Counted from the first letter of the stretch, positions 8,114-19,900 are shown. The stretch: DNA of 64,000 nt from Campylobacter gracilis (GCF_001190745.1 NZ_CP012196.1:248001-312000), one strand, 5' to 3'. Program-made: numbers and translations. Notes: generated by a model not told the origin, from the sequence alone.

Positions 8114-11100
8114 CTACCTCTCTACGCCGAGACTTAGCGGGATGAAGCTGTTTTGTTTGAGCTCCGCTTCGCTCGGCTTTTTGATTTCTATGCGAGAGGC
8201 GCTTACGCCGCGCTGCACGAGTACCGCTTGCACGGCGGCCGCTCTGGCAAGGGCTAACTCATCAAGACGCGAACGGGTAAATTTCTGCGCGCTTATCAGC
8301 TCCTCCATCGCCTCATCGCCGCCGGATTTGATGCCGTATTTGACCTTAAGCGCCACTATGGCTTCATCCGTGGAGAGACCTTGTTTATTAGACATCAGCG
8401 TGAGGGTATTTTGCAGCGAGCGCCTTTTAAACTCGTGGGTATCGAGTTTTTCGTTATATGCGGAGTTTAGGATGATCTTAAGTTCAGGCTTAGCTTTTGC
8501 GACCTTGGCCAAATCATCGATTTTAGAGCTTTCGCTGATTAAAATTTCGCTGCTCGCCGCCTCAAAATCGATACTTTCGAGCTTTTTCGTATCTACGCCC
8601 GCGATCTTTCCCATAAATCTAAACGGACTTAACACGATATCCGAGAGCAGCTTTTTGATCGCGCCCCAAACGAGCGCGCTGTAGCTAAATTTCGGATCAC
8701 TCAGCGCACCGCTTAGAGGCAGGCTAAGATCGATCTGATCATCGCTGTCCTTTAGGATCGATACCGCTAGCCCGATCGGAAGGTTCAGTGCGTCCTTGCT
8801 CTGCATCTCTTTGCCAAGCTCGAAGCGGTCTAAATTTAGATCATTGCTTGCGTTTAGCTTACCGTCTTCGATCTTGTAGGCAAGTTTTAAATTTAGCTTA
8901 CCGCCCGCGATTTCGTTTCCGATATATTTGGCGGTATAGGGCGATGCGGGCGCAAGCGGGATCTCCTTTAAAACGACGTTTATATCGCTTTTGCGTTTAA
9001 AATCTAGCGGATAGGCGCGCGCCGTGATGTTTGCCAGCCCGCTTCCGCTTACGAGCGAGCTAAACTTAATATCCGCCGCCCGCTTCGGACTGATCTCGCT
9101 GATACTTGCCTTCATATCGCTGATGCGTAGTTTAAAGGGCGTGCCCAGGCTCTCGTCGGTGAAATTTAAACTTCCGCCGCTAAGCGAGATATTTTTTACG
9201 CTCCACGCAAAGTTTGCCTTGCTTTTTGCGGATCTGCTAGGCGTAGCTTCGGCGGGCTTTGCAGTCTGCTTTAGCTGCGCGGCGGGCTTTATTAGCGAAG
9301 CTAAATTTAAACGTCTGTCTTTATTTAGCAAGATATTTGCCGCGGGCGAGCCAAGGGCGATCTTATTTAGCGTGAGGGAGTTTGGGCTCAGCGAGATTTG
9401 CGCGACATTTAGCGACGCGAGGGAGAAAATTTTATCTCTGCCCGAGCTTAGCGCCAAGCCCTTGCCCGATAGCTTCGCTTCGAGTGAGAAGGCGTTTGAA
9501 AGCTTCAGCTGCCCTTGCGTAGCGAGCTCGCCGGCGATGGAGCCCGTGATAAATTCCGTTGCATATTTGTTAAAAACGTTCAAATTTGGTGCATTTAGGC
9601 TAAAGCTCACGCCTACGTTAAGCGGCGCGATGCTAGCCTTGCCGTCCGCGCTAGCGGTGATTTCGCCCGTGATAAGGCTTGCTTTGATACCGAAAGGCTC
9701 GGCAAAATTCGAGCTTAGCCCGCTTAGTGTGGCGCTGAAATCTTTGATCTCGTGCACATTGTTTTTAACGATAAAGCTCTCGCCGACCTTAGCCTGTGCG
9801 CCCATTACGGAGGCCTCGCCGATCTTAAATTTTAAAGCGGGACTTTTGGAGGGCTTTTTAGAATTTAAATTTGCGCCGCTTGCCGTAGAATTTGCATCCG
9901 CTTGGCTTACGGCGTTAGAGTTCGCCGTTTTTTTGGGGCTTGCGGGATTTTTAGAGATCGCGCTTAAGATCGCGAGATCGTTTATGCTTTTGGCACCGCT
10001 AACGCCCACCTCCGAGTTGAAAAACGGCGCGTTTAGCAAAATTTTATCCACGCCCAGATTTAGATCCGCGACGTTAAATTTAATCCCCTGCACGCCGAAG
10101 CTTTCAAATCCGCTAAAAATTCCGTTTTTATTTGCGATTTTGGAGTTTGAAATTTTAGCAAACTTCAGACTTGCGCCGTTTTGCGCGCCCTCTTTGTCGT
10201 AGCTAAACGCGCCCAGCTCGGTCGCGGCGAGTGAAATTTTGTCGCTGCGCGCTAGCGTAATCTGCGTATCCGCGATATTAAAGGCGCCAAAGCCTGTATG
10301 AAGGGCCGTATCGTTACCTTCGGCATTAAATTTTAAGAAATTTTCCGTGATTTTAGTGTCGTTTGAAACGACCGAAATTAGCGGGTTTGCAAAGCTTGAG
10401 CGGTTTAGATCTACGCTTTTTACGGCGGAGTTTAGCCGCAAGTTCGCGCCCGTTTTGTTAAAATCCAGCGCAAAATCTGCGACCTGCGCCCCCTCAAAGC
10501 CCGTGGAAATTTTAGTTTCGTTCATATCGTATTTTGCGTCCGAAACTAGCACTTGCGGGATTGCCACTTCGCCAGAAATTTCATCAGAAACGTCCGTATT
10601 TAGGCTGAAACTCGGGATTTTTAACGAGCCGAGAGAAATTAAGCTTTGATCTTGCAAAATTTCTAAGCTCTCAAGCTCGAGTTTCGAGTTTTCAAGCGTA
10701 AATTTTATATTTTCATCAAGGCTCAATCGGTAATTCAGCGTGGCGGAAAGAAAGCCGTTTTTAAGCCGCACGCCGCTAGGATCGAGATACGATAGCCAAA
10801 ACGGATCGATTTTCAGCCGTTTAAGATCTATTTTGCCATGCAACCGCAGAGGCGCCAGATCGATCGCTCCATCGAAACTCAGCGAGTCGTATGTGCGCGA
10901 AACGGCGCTTAGGTCGTGCTCGCCGATCGTTTCGTCTTTTAAGCTTAAGCCGTTGATCTCATAATTTAGCTCGGTCGAGATGAGCGAAAACGGCCTTTTT
11001 AGGGAGTTATCGACGTAGCCCAGAGAGCCGCGCTCGATCTTAAAATTATTCAGCGTGACGTTGAAACTCGAGTTTTCATCCTTGCTTTCGCTCTTTTGCT

Positions 11101-11488
11101 CCGAGATTAGCGGCTCGAAATTGAAGGTGCCGTTTTGCTCACGCTCGACGTGGAATTTAGGCGATTTTAGGTGCAAAATTTCTACCGCGAGAGTCTTTTT
11201 AAAAAGCTTTGAAAAACCGATTTTTAAATTTATCTCATCGGCGCTAAACAGCGGCTTAAAGGTGCTAAGCTCCGGCTTTGTGACGTTTAGCTCGTAGGTA
11301 AAGGGGTTAAATTTAGCATCCTGCACGCTAAAGTTTGCTCTGCCCTCTAAAATTTTAGGCAGCGCCTTTTCGATAAAAAGCGGCACGCCGAAAAAGCCCG
11401 CAAGCACGTAAAACAGCGCAAATCCACCTACGCCGCAAGCAAACTTACGTCGGTGTTTTATAAAAAAATTTTTCATTTTTCCGCTCAT
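8114..11488 (-). CDS. Very large AsmA/DUF748-family envelope protein
   Basis: A 1124-residue protein with a single N-terminal membrane segment (about residues 17-39) after a basic start, then a long beta-rich region as in AsmA-like and DUF748 proteins. These are periplasm-spanning inner-membrane proteins; relatives are implicated in bridging lipids between membranes. Around residues 505-545 there is a low-complexity linker rich in Asn, Ser and Ala. The last ~140 residues, starting near SSKIDDLAKVAKAKPELKI and ending with AAVQAVLVQRGVSASRIEI, resemble an OmpA-like C-terminal domain, as is usual for this family. A Met four codons in (11476) has a better-spaced GGA site and could be the true start. 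Confidence 0.8.
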   Translation of the reverse strand: MSGKMKNFFIKHRRKFACGVGGFALFYVLAGFFGVPLFIEKALPKILEGRANFSVQDAKFNPFTYELNVTKPELSTFKPLFSADEINLKIGFSKLFKKTLAVEILHLKSPKFHVEREQNGTFNFEPLISEQKSESKDENSSFNVTLNNFKIERGSLGYVDNSLKRPFSLISTELNYEINGLSLKDETIGEHDLSAVSRTYDSLSFDGAIDLAPLRLHGKIDLKRLKIDPFWLSYLDPSGVRLKNGFLSATLNYRLSLDENIKFTLENSKLELESLEILQDQSLISLGSLKIPSFSLNTDVSDEISGEVAIPQVLVSDAKYDMNETKISTGFEGAQVADFALDFNKTGANLRLNSAVKSVDLNRSSFANPLISVVSNDTKITENFLKFNAEGNDTALHTGFGAFNIADTQITLARSDKISLAATELGAFSYDKEGAQNGASLKFAKISNSKIANKNGIFSGFESFGVQGIKFNVADLNLGVDKILLNAPFFNSEVGVSGAKSINDLAILSAISKNPASPKKTANSNAVSQADANSTASGANLNSKKPSKSPALKFKIGEASVMGAQAKVGESFIVKNNVHEIKDFSATLSGLSSNFAEPFGIKASLITGEITASADGKASIAPLNVGVSFSLNAPNLNVFNKYATEFITGSIAGELATQGQLKLSNAFSLEAKLSGKGLALSSGRDKIFSLASLNVAQISLSPNSLTLNKIALGSPAANILLNKDRRLNLASLIKPAAQLKQTAKPAEATPSRSAKSKANFAWSVKNISLSGGSLNFTDESLGTPFKLRISDMKASISEISPKRAADIKFSSLVSGSGLANITARAYPLDFKRKSDINVVLKEIPLAPASPYTAKYIGNEIAGGKLNLKLAYKIEDGKLNASNDLNLDRFELGKEMQSKDALNLPIGLAVSILKDSDDQIDLSLPLSGALSDPKFSYSALVWGAIKKLLSDIVLSPFRFMGKIAGVDTKKLESIDFEAASSEILISESSKIDDLAKVAKAKPELKIILNSAYNEKLDTHEFKRRSLQNTLTLMSNKQGLSTDEAIVALKVKYGIKSGGDEAMEELISAQKFTRSRLDELALARAAAVQAVLVQRGVSASRIEIKKPSEAELKQNSFIPLSLGVER

Positions 11489-11506
11489 TAATTTTGATAG
11501 CGTAAA

Positions 11507-11512
11507 ATTATA
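11507..11512 (-). promoter_or_regulatory. Probable -10 box (TATAAT, minus strand) for the DUF748 gene
   Basis: Read on the minus strand, a perfect TATAAT lies 19 bases before the ATG at 11488, in a 52-base gap shared with the divergent queH gene. Confidence 0.5.
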
Positions 11513-11540
11513 TCCAAAATTTCGCGCAAAGGGTTAAAAT

Positions 11541-12674
11541 TTGCTGGTTCACATCTGCTGCTCGGTCGATTGCGATTATTTTTTGCGCCGCTTAAAAGAG
11601 CTCGCGCAGGAGCCGCTAATAGGCTATTTCTACGATCCAAACATCCACCCCTACGGCGAATACGTTCTTAGAATGCACGACTCAAAGCGGGTTTGCGAGA
11701 ATTTAGGGATTAAATTTATCCCGGGCGAGTATGATTTTCAGGGCTGGCTACAGGGCGCGCGCGGGCTTGAAAACGAGCCCGAAAAGGGCGCACGCTGCGA
11801 GTTTTGCTTTGATTTTCGCATGCAAAAAACGGCCGAGCTCGCGCTAAGTCTAGGCGAGCGTAAAATCACTACGACGCTTCTTATGAGCCCCAAAAAATCG
11901 CACTCCCAGCTTTGCGCCTCGCTGCAGCGCATTTGCGAGCGCTACGGGCTAGAGTTTATCGCGCCCGATTTTCGCAAAAACGGCGGCACGAACGAGCAGT
12001 TTGCGCTTGCGAAAAAAGACGCGCTCTATCATCAAAACTACTGCGGCTGCATCTACGCGCTTGCGGCGCAGCGGGGTGAGCAGCGAAAGACTGAGCGGAA
12101 TTCGAGCGGAATTTTGACGGCGGATTTGAGACGAAATTTAGCCCAAGGCGCCGAAATTTACGAGCTAATGTCACCGATCGATAGGCAAATCTTGCCCGCT
12201 TCGGTAGAGGAGAAGCTGAAATTTTACAAAAAGCTTTGCTCGCTCGAAAAAAATGGGGTGAAATTTAGTGTGCTGCGCGATCGGTTTTTAAACTACCGCC
12301 TGCTGCGCGCATGGATTAAATTTGACGGCGAGGTCGTGCCTTCGTTTGTACTATTCGGCTCGCATTTTACTCGTGAAAATGTAAAGCTTAGCGTGGAGCG
12401 AGAGTGCGAAATCTTTTGCAGCGATAAGGGGGAGATTAAAATTTTAAGCCTGGCGAAATTTAACGAAATTTTAAGATCAAATTTCAAAAGCGTATCCGAA
12501 ATGCTAAAAAATCCGCCGAGTCTCGCGCGCCAAAATAAAGCTCGCGCCGCCCTGTGCGCTGCGGGCTCGCTCTCGCCGATCATCGTCACGGACGAGATAA
12601 GAGCCGCCAAAGTTCAAATTTACGGGCTCTCGCGCATATTTTTAGACGTTAGGGAAATTTTAGTAAGAATTTGA
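11541..12674 (+). CDS. queH: Epoxyqueuosine reductase QueH (DUF208)
   Basis: A 377-residue cobalamin-independent enzyme for the last step of queuosine synthesis, reducing epoxyqueuosine in tRNA. The start is TTG at 11541, because family homology begins at once with LLVHICCSVDCDYF. Cys pairs that bind the iron-sulfur cluster are visible: CC near the N-terminus, ARCEFCFDFR and YCGC. The YDPNIHPYGEY stretch is also typical. The C-terminal ~170 residues go beyond the minimal QueH domain and are less conserved. QueD and QueE are encoded 46 kb downstream in this window. Confidence 0.9.
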   Translation: MLVHICCSVDCDYFLRRLKELAQEPLIGYFYDPNIHPYGEYVLRMHDSKRVCENLGIKFIPGEYDFQGWLQGARGLENEPEKGARCEFCFDFRMQKTAELALSLGERKITTTLLMSPKKSHSQLCASLQRICERYGLEFIAPDFRKNGGTNEQFALAKKDALYHQNYCGCIYALAAQRGEQRKTERNSSGILTADLRRNLAQGAEIYELMSPIDRQILPASVEEKLKFYKKLCSLEKNGVKFSVLRDRFLNYRLLRAWIKFDGEVVPSFVLFGSHFTRENVKLSVERECEIFCSDKGEIKILSLAKFNEILRSNFKSVSEMLKNPPSLARQNKARAALCAAGSLSPIIVTDEIRAAKVQIYGLSRIFLDVREILVRI

Positions 12675-12680
12675 TAAAAT
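12673..12680 (+). promoter_or_regulatory. Possible -10 region (GATAAAAT) for fabZ
   Basis: GATAAAAT lies inside the last codons of queH, 28 bases before the fabZ ATG. It could start the fabZ-lpxA-clpX-mreB-mreC-carB transcript. Confidence 0.35.
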
Positions 12681-12707
12681 TGCAAGATTTTTAAATAAAG
12701 GCAGATA

Positions 12708-13157
12708 ATGATAGACATAAACGAAATTCTCTCCATCCTACCTCATCGTTTTCCGTTTTTGCTGATAGATCGCGTCGAAGAGCTCAGCATAGGCGAAAGC
12801 ATCAAGGCCTATAAAAACGTAACCTACAACGAGCAGATCTTTCAGGGTCACTTCCCGGGGCATCCGATCTATCCGGGCGTAATGATTATCGAGGGCTTAG
12901 CGCAGGCAGGCGGCGTGCTGGCGTTTAAGAGCATGGAGAAAGACGGTGTCGATCTAAGCGACAAGGTCGTGTATTTTATGAGTATCGACAACGCTAAATT
13001 TAGAAACCCGGTTCGCCCAGGCGACAAGCTTGAGTATCGCATCAGCGTAATCAAATACCGCGGACGTATATGGGTGCTAAAGGGCGAAGCCTACATCAAC
13101 GACGGCGCCACATTGGCCGCACAGGCTGAACTTCAAGCGATGATAATGGATAAATGA
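12708..13157 (+). CDS. fabZ: 3-hydroxyacyl-[ACP] dehydratase
   Basis: A 149-residue hot-dog-fold dehydratase of fatty acid elongation. [10 protein letters not shown] is the N-terminal signature; [12 protein letters not shown] carries the catalytic His and [10 protein letters not shown] the catalytic Glu. It competes with LpxA for 3-hydroxyacyl-ACP, and the two genes overlap by 1-4 bases. First gene of a tightly packed run through carB, in the order known for C. jejuni. Confidence 0.97.
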   Translation: MIDINEILSILPHRFPFLLIDRVEELSIGESIKAYKNVTYNEQIFQGHFPGHPIYPGVMIIEGLAQAGGVLAFKSMEKDGVDLSDKVVYFMSIDNAKFRNPVRPGDKLEYRISVIKYRGRIWVLKGEAYINDGATLAAQAELQAMIMDK

Positions 13158-13945
13158 TGGCTAAAGTTCACCACACGGCGATCATCGAGGATGGCGCCCA
13201 GATCGGAGCCGAGGTTGTGATCGAGCCGTATGCTTTCATAAGCGCGCAGGCTAAAATCGCAGACGGCTGCACGATCAAGCAGGGCGCGCGCATCATCGGC
13301 GATACTCAAATCGGCGAGAACTCTAAAATTTTTTCATACGCGATCGTGGGCGAAATTCCGCAGGATATGAGCTTTGAAGATGGCGAGCGTACAGGGTTAG
13401 TCATCGGCAAAAACGCTACGATTCACGAGTTTTGCACGATCAGCTCGGGCTCGCATAAGGGCGACGGATTTACGCGCATCGGCGATAATCTCTTTATGAT
13501 GGCGTATTGCCACATCGCGCACGATTGCGTGCTGGGAAGCAACATAATCCTAGCAAACAACGCTACGCTCGCAGGTCATGTCGTAATGGGCGATTATGCA
13601 GTTATCGGCGGGCTTACCCCCGTGCATCAGTTCGTTCGTATCGGCGAGAGCTGCATGATCGCAGGGGCTAGCGCGCTTAGTCAGGACGTGGTGCCGTTTT
13701 GCCTAGCCGAGGGGAATCGCGCCTATATTCGCGGGCTAAATTTAACGGGCATCCGCCGCCGCTTCGATAAAGAGACGGTCGAGACGATAAATCGGGCGTA
13801 TAAATTTTTATTCAACCAGGGTGGGGGCTTAAAGGAGCAGGCGCAAATTTTATTAAACGAAACGAGCGATCAAAACGTGCGCAAGATGTGCGAGTTTATA
13901 ATCAACACAAAACGCGGAATTCCGCTAGATAAAGGTAAAATTTAA
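13157..13945 (+). CDS. lpxA: UDP-N-acetylglucosamine O-acyltransferase
   Basis: The 262-residue enzyme for the first step of lipid A synthesis. The left-handed beta-helix is visible as repeated hexapeptides from [20 protein letters not shown] onward. The segment [16 protein letters not shown] and [10 protein letters not shown] carry the active-site His and the acyl pocket. The C-terminal helical region starts near [14 protein letters not shown]. Two start codons adjoin (ATGATG at 13154 and 13157); the second gives the usual MAKVHHTAI start. The stop overlaps the clpX ATG by one base. Confidence 0.96.
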   Translation: MAKVHHTAIIEDGAQIGAEVVIEPYAFISAQAKIADGCTIKQGARIIGDTQIGENSKIFSYAIVGEIPQDMSFEDGERTGLVIGKNATIHEFCTISSGSHKGDGFTRIGDNLFMMAYCHIAHDCVLGSNIILANNATLAGHVVMGDYAVIGGLTPVHQFVRIGESCMIAGASALSQDVVPFCLAEGNRAYIRGLNLTGIRRRFDKETVETINRAYKFLFNQGGGLKEQAQILLNETSDQNVRKMCEFIINTKRGIPLDKGKI

Positions 13946-15183
13946 TGGCAAATAAGTGCAGTTTTTGCGGTGAGACGGGCGCGGACGGACGTCGTATCTA
14001 TCCTAACGACGACGGTACGGCGGCTATCTGCAGCTATTGTATCGATATGGCATACGCCGCTATCCACGGCAGCGAGGGTCAAAATGAGGCGATACAAAAT
14101 CAAAATAAAGAGATCGATTTCGAAGCTATCAAGCCAAAGGCGCTGATGGAGGTTCTCAACCGCTACGTCATCGGTCAGGAGCGTGCTAAGAAAATTTTTA
14201 GCGTCGGCGTTTACAACCACTATAAAAGAATTTTCAGACAGACCGACGCGAAGGGTGACGATACAGAAATTTCAAAATCAAATATCTTGCTTATCGGACC
14301 TACCGGCAGCGGCAAGACGCTTATGGCGCAGACCTTGGCGAAATTTTTGGACGTTCCGATCGCCATTAGCGACGCTACGAGCCTAACGGAAGCGGGCTAC
14401 GTCGGTGAGGACGTAGAAAACATCCTCACCCGCCTTTTGCAGGCTGCGGACGGCGACGTAGAGAAGGCGCAGCGCGGTATCGTATTTGTAGATGAGATTG
14501 ATAAGATCGCGCGAATGAGCGAAAACCGCAGCATCACGCGCGACGTAAGCGGCGAAGGGGTACAGCAAGCGCTACTTAAAATCATCGAAGGAAGCGTCGT
14601 AAATATCCCTCCAAAGGGCGGTCGCAAGCATCCAAATCAGGACTTCATCCAGATCGATACTACTAATATCCTATTCGTCTGCGGCGGCGCGTTCGACGGG
14701 CTAAACGAGATTATCAACCGCCGCATCGGGCAGAACGTGTTAGGGTTTAACCAAACCAAGCGCAGCAAGAAAGAGAGCTTAAATTTACTAAATATGGTCG
14801 AGGCCGACGATCTGGTGCATTACGGCATAATCCCCGAGCTCATCGGGCGCTTGCACATAGTGGCTACGCTAAACGAGATTGACGAAAAGGCGATGGTTAG
14901 AATTTTAACCGAGCCGAAAAACGCGATCTTAAAGCAATATCAAAAGCTTTTCGCGATAGATGGCGCAAATTTAAAATTTGACGACGACGCGCTAAGGGAG
15001 GTCGCAAGCCTTGCGATCAAGCGCAAAACGGGCGCACGCGGACTTCGCAGCATAATCGAGGAGATAATGATCGATATTATGTTCGATCTGCCTGAGCTTA
15101 AGGGCTATGACGTCATCATCTCCAAAGAGGTCGTAGACGGCGTCTCTAAGCCGATACTTGTAAAACAAAATTTAACTGCATAA
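13945..15183 (+). CDS. clpX: ATP-dependent Clp protease ATP-binding subunit ClpX
   Basis: A 412-residue AAA+ unfoldase that feeds substrates to ClpP. The N-terminal zinc domain shows CSFCGE ... CSYC (four Cys). Walker A is GPTGSGKT, Walker B FVDEIDK, and the pore-loop region contains GYVGED. The RKH-type loop is in [10 protein letters not shown], and the ClpP-contacting loop reads VLGF where many species have IGF. ATG at 13945 overlaps the lpxA stop (TAATG), giving translational coupling. Confidence 0.97.
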   Translation: MANKCSFCGETGADGRRIYPNDDGTAAICSYCIDMAYAAIHGSEGQNEAIQNQNKEIDFEAIKPKALMEVLNRYVIGQERAKKIFSVGVYNHYKRIFRQTDAKGDDTEISKSNILLIGPTGSGKTLMAQTLAKFLDVPIAISDATSLTEAGYVGEDVENILTRLLQAADGDVEKAQRGIVFVDEIDKIARMSENRSITRDVSGEGVQQALLKIIEGSVVNIPPKGGRKHPNQDFIQIDTTNILFVCGGAFDGLNEIINRRIGQNVLGFNQTKRSKKESLNLLNMVEADDLVHYGIIPELIGRLHIVATLNEIDEKAMVRILTEPKNAILKQYQKLFAIDGANLKFDDDALREVASLAIKRKTGARGLRSIIEEIMIDIMFDLPELKGYDVIISKEVVDGVSKPILVKQNLTA

Positions 15184-15192
15184 AGGGGATAA

Positions 15193-16227
15193 ATGTTACT
15201 TGATTCTATTCTAGGATTATTTTCTAGGGATATGGGCATCGATCTAGGCACGGCAAACACGCTCGTGCTGCTAAAAGATAAAGGCATCATCATCAACGAG
15301 CCAAGCGTCGTCGCGGTACAAAACGAACGCTACGGTAAGCAAAGGATCATCGCCGTGGGCGCCGAGGCTAAAGAGATGCTCGGGCGCACTCCGGGCGATA
15401 TCGAAGCGGTGCGCCCGATGAAGGACGGCGTTATCGCGGATTTTGATATGACGGAGAAGATGATTAGGTATTTCATTGAAAAGACCCACAAGCGCCGTTT
15501 TTTTGTAAGCCCGCGCATCATCATCTCGGTTCCTTACGGGCTAACTCAGGTCGAGCGTAAAGCCGTGCGCGAAAGCGCGATGATAGCGGGCGCGCGAGAA
15601 GTTTATTTAATCGAAGAGCCGATGGCTGCGGCGATCGGCGCGGGACTTCCCGTAAATGAAGCGCGCGGCTCGCTGGTCGTGGATATCGGCGGCGGTACCA
15701 CCGAGATCGGCGTCATCTCGCTAGGCGGCATCATCAGCGCCAAATCTGTCCGCGTCGCAGGTGATAAGATCGACGCGAGCATCGTTAATTACGTCAAAGA
15801 AAAATATAGCCTGCTTATTTCGGAGCGTGCCGCCGAGGAGATCAAGATCAAGATCGGCACGGCGGTGCAGCAGCAAAAAGATCTTACATACACGGTCAAA
15901 GGAAAAGACCAGATCAGCGGCCTTTTAAGCTCGGTCGATCTTACGAGTGAGGACGTTAGAGAGGCGATTAAAGACTCGATCAGAGAGATTGCAGACGCGC
16001 TGAAATTTGTCCTTGAGAGCATTCAGCCAGAAGTCGCCGCCGACATCGTTGAAAACGGCGTCGTGCTAACGGGCGGCGGTGCGCTCATTCGCGGATTAGA
16101 TAAATATCTAAGCGACACCGTAAAGCTTCCGGTTTTCGTCGCGGACGAGCCACTGCTGTGCGTCGCAAACGGCACGGGAAAAGCCCTAGAAGAGATCAAA
16201 TCGCTAAAACAAGCGGCAAATGACTAA
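15193..16227 (+). CDS. mreB: Rod-shape-determining protein MreB
   Basis: A 344-residue bacterial actin that organises lateral cell-wall synthesis. MGIDLGTANTLV is phosphate loop 1, EEPMAAAIGAGL the connecting motif, DIGGGTTEIG phosphate loop 2, and VLTGGGALIRG the adenosine motif. Nine bases separate it from clpX; it overlaps mreC by 8 bases. A membrane-binding N-terminal segment (MLLDSILGLFSRD) is amphipathic, as in other MreBs. Confidence 0.97.
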   Translation: MLLDSILGLFSRDMGIDLGTANTLVLLKDKGIIINEPSVVAVQNERYGKQRIIAVGAEAKEMLGRTPGDIEAVRPMKDGVIADFDMTEKMIRYFIEKTHKRRFFVSPRIIISVPYGLTQVERKAVRESAMIAGAREVYLIEEPMAAAIGAGLPVNEARGSLVVDIGGGTTEIGVISLGGIISAKSVRVAGDKIDASIVNYVKEKYSLLISERAAEEIKIKIGTAVQQQKDLTYTVKGKDQISGLLSSVDLTSEDVREAIKDSIREIADALKFVLESIQPEVAADIVENGVVLTGGGALIRGLDKYLSDTVKLPVFVADEPLLCVANGTGKALEEIKSLKQAAND

Positions 16228-16969
16228 TCTAAAACTCCTCCTCGTCGCGGTTTTGCTGGTAGCCGTTTCGCTTACGTTCGGCTCGTATATCCACGGCAAA
16301 TTTATCGGATTTGCAGGAGGAATTTTAGAGGTTTATTACGGCGTGAGCGATCGGGTAAAAAGCGCCGTTAGCGAGCATTTTAACCAAGCCGAGACGATCA
16401 AGGCTTTACGCGAGGAAAACGCCGAGCTGAAAAAATCGGCGATGCTGCTTAGTACGTTCGCGGGCGAGCTGAATAAAATTTTGATCGATAAAAATAGCTC
16501 CGTCTACGAGCCCAAAGTTCAGCTCGTAAAGGCGCTGAGCTACGCGAATCTAAACGACTACAACAAATTCTTCGTAAATTTTGAAAATTTTAACCCAAAC
16601 AAAATTTACGGCCTCATCAGCGAGGGCAAGACCGCAGGAATTTTAGTAAATAAAGACGGGCGCCCGCTTGCGATCTTACAGCGCGACGAGAAGAGCAACT
16701 TCTCCGTTTTCATAGGAGATACTCAAATTCCTGGCGTCGCAGGCGGCGAAAATAACGAGCTCGTAGTCAGATACATCCCGCAATGGCTCGATCCCAAGGT
16801 AGGCGATGAGGTCTTTACGAGCGGGAAAGATGAAATTTTCTTTGCCGGCGTACCGGTAGGAAAGGTTAAAGAAATTCAAAACGGGAAGCTATACAAAAGC
16901 GCCGTCGTAGAGCCCTACGTGAGCTCCGAGATGCCGGCGTTTTTGTATGTCGTTACAAAGGAAAATTGA
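16220..16969 (+). CDS. mreC: Rod-shape-determining protein MreC
   Basis: This 249-residue protein has one N-terminal membrane segment (about residues 3-22), a short coiled coil ([18 protein letters not shown], about residues 56-75) and a periplasmic beta-domain ending near VGKVKEIQ. It is the periplasmic partner of MreB and the elongasome. It starts 8 bases inside mreB and its TGA overlaps the carB ATG by one base. No mreD follows; carB does, as in C. jejuni. Confidence 0.9.
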   Translation: MTNLKLLLVAVLLVAVSLTFGSYIHGKFIGFAGGILEVYYGVSDRVKSAVSEHFNQAETIKALREENAELKKSAMLLSTFAGELNKILIDKNSSVYEPKVQLVKALSYANLNDYNKFFVNFENFNPNKIYGLISEGKTAGILVNKDGRPLAILQRDEKSNFSVFIGDTQIPGVAGGENNELVVRYIPQWLDPKVGDEVFTSGKDEIFFAGVPVGKVKEIQNGKLYKSAVVEPYVSSEMPAFLYVVTKEN

Positions 16970-19900
16970 TGCCCAAGAGAGATGATATTAAGACGATTTT
17001 GCTGATCGGTAGCGGTCCGATCGTAATCGGTCAGGCGTGCGAGTTCGACTACAGCGGCACGCAGGCTGCCAAGACGCTAAAGAGCCTCGGATACCGCGTA
17101 GTGCTAATAAATTCTAACCCCGCCACCATCATGACCGATCCCGATTTTGCCGACGCCACCTATATCGAGCCGATCACCAAAGAGAGCATTTTGCGTATCA
17201 TAAAGCGCGAGGGCGTCGATGCGATCCTGCCTACGATGGGCGGACAGGTCGCGCTAAACGTAGCGATGCAGGCTTACGAAAGCGGCGAGCTAGCAGGGGT
17301 GAAATTTCTAGGCGCCAACCCCGAAGCGATCAAAAAGGGCGAGGATAGGGTAAAATTTAAAGAGGCGATGATTAAGATCGGAATGGATCTGCCTAAATCC
17401 AAATACGCTTACAATATCGAAGAGGCGATGGCTGCGGCGAATGAGATCGGCTTTCCGCTCATTATCCGCGCTAGCTACACCCTAGGCGGCGCAGGCAGCG
17501 GCGTGGCGTACAATATCGACGAGTTTAAAGAGGTCGCGCAAAATGGGCTAGACGTGAGCCCGATAAATGAAATTTTGATCGAAGAGAGCCTGCTTGGATG
17601 GAAAGAGTTCGAAATGGAGGTGATCCGCGATCATAAGGACAACTGCATCATCGTCTGCTCGATCGAAAATTTCGACCCGATGGGGGTGCATACGGGCGAT
17701 AGCATTACGGTTGCGCCCGCTCTGACGCTTACCGATAAAGAATACCAGGCGATGCGCGACGCGAGCTTTAAAATTTTACGTGAGATCGGCGTGGATACTG
17801 GCGGCAGTAACGTGCAGTTTGCGGTAAATCCGCAAACGGGGCGGATGATCGTCATCGAGATGAACCCGCGCGTAAGCCGCAGCTCGGCTCTCGCGTCCAA
17901 AGCCACGGGCTATCCGATCGCCAAGGTCGCTACAATGCTAGCGGTGGGCTTTAGCCTGGATGAGATCAAAAACGACATCACCGGCACGCCTGCGAGCTTT
18001 GAGCCGGTGATCGATTATATCGTGACTAAAATTCCGCGCTTTGCGTTTGAAAAATTTCCAGGCGCAAACCCCTATCTCGGCACCGCGATGAAAAGTATCG
18101 GCGAGGTGATGGCGATCGGACGCAGCTTTAAAGAGAGCATTCAAAAGGCGCTGTGCTCGCTGGAGAAGGGCTACTTCGGCTTCGTGGAGCTAAATTTGAG
18201 CGAAAAGGATCTTATCTTCGGGCTTCGCAATGCGCAACAAGATAGAGCTTTATATATCGCCCAGGGCTTTAGAGCGGGCATGAGCGTAGATCAAATTTAC
18301 GAGCTTAGCAAGATCGATTGCTGGTTTTTGAGCCAGATCGAGCAGATCGTAAAATTTGAAGAGCGCATCGATATGGAGATCATCAACGACGCGGCGCTTT
18401 TGAGACAGGCCAAGAGCTGGGGCTTTAGCGATAAGATGATCGCAAATTTAATCAACAAAAAGGATAATCTGGGCCTTACGCAAAACGACATCCATTTTGC
18501 CTGCGCCAGGCAGGGCATCGACCTTGAATACAACGAAGTAGATACCTGTGCTGGCGAGTTTGCGGCGCTTACCCCGTATCTGTATTCCAGCACCAACATA
18601 ACGCCCGCCATCGCAAGCCGTAAAATTTCAAAAGATAATAAAAAAGTCCTCATCATCGGCGGCGGTCCGAACCGCATCGGGCAGGGCATAGAGTTTGACT
18701 ACTGCTGCGTGCACGCTAGCTACGCTCTGCGCGATATGGGGATCACTACGATAATGTATAACTGCAACCCCGAAACCGTCAGCACCGACTACGACACGAG
18801 CGATATTTTATACTTCGAGCCGATCGATTTCGAGCACGTTAGAGCGGTCATCGAGGCCGAGAACCCCGACGGCGTGATCGTGCATTTCGGAGGCCAAACG
18901 CCGCTAAAGCTCGCCAAGCGCCTAAGCACCGTGGGAGCAAAGATTATCGGCACGAGCGCGCGCACGATAGACGTAGCGGAGGATCGCAAAAAATTTAGCG
19001 AGTTTATCGTAAACATCGGCGTTAAGCAGCCCAAAAACGATACTGCCGTAAGCGAAGCCGAAGCGATCGAAAAGGCCGCTGCTATCGGCTATCCCGTACT
19101 CGTGCGCCCTAGCTACGTACTCGGGGGTCGCGCGATGCGGCGCGTGCATAGCGAAGCCGAGCTTAGGCTGTATATGAGCGAAGCCGTGAGCGTGAGTCAC
19201 CACTCTCCCGTGCTGATAGATAAATTTTTACTTGACGCAACCGAGCTTGATGTGGATGCGATCTGCGACGGACGCGACGTGTATATCGGCGCGATAATGG
19301 AGCATATCGAGGAGGCGGGCATTCACAGCGGCGATAGTGCGAGCATCCTGCCGCCGCTTAGCCTGAGCGCGGAGATGATCGATCTGGTAAGTCGCCAAAC
19401 CAAAGAGATCGCGCTAAATCTCGGCGTCGTGGGGCTTATGAATATTCAATTCGCGATTTTTGAAAACGAGCTTTACATCATCGAGGTAAATCCGCGCGCA
19501 AGCCGCACCGTGCCGTTTGTCAGCAAGGCGACGGGAATTCCGATGGCAAAGGTCGCTACCCGCGTAATGTGGCAGGGGGGTCTGCGCGAGGCTTTGAAAT
19601 TTTACGATGAATTCGGCGTGCTGATCGAAGAGAAAGGAATTTTAAAGCCGCGTATTAAAAACCATATCTGCGTAAAGGAGAGTGTCTTTCCTTTCAACAA
19701 GCTTGCAGGCGCGGATCTGATCCTGGGGCCTGAGATGAAAAGCACCGGCGAGGTGATGGGCATCGGCGAGAGCTTTGCCAAGAGCTTTGCTAAATCGCAA
19801 ATCGGCGCGAGCAATGCGCTTCCAAGCGGCGGCAAGGTATTTTTGTCGCTAGCTGATCATGACAAACCGCGAGCCGTAGAGCTTGCACGCGCGTTTACGA

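Noticed and set aside
9024-10202. Long open frame (392 codons) on the plus strand
   Set aside because: It is antisense to the DUF748 gene, whose minus-strand frame has signal-anchor, family features and a promoter. The antisense product is a repetitive Leu/Ser/Ala/Phe-rich sequence typical of a shadow frame.
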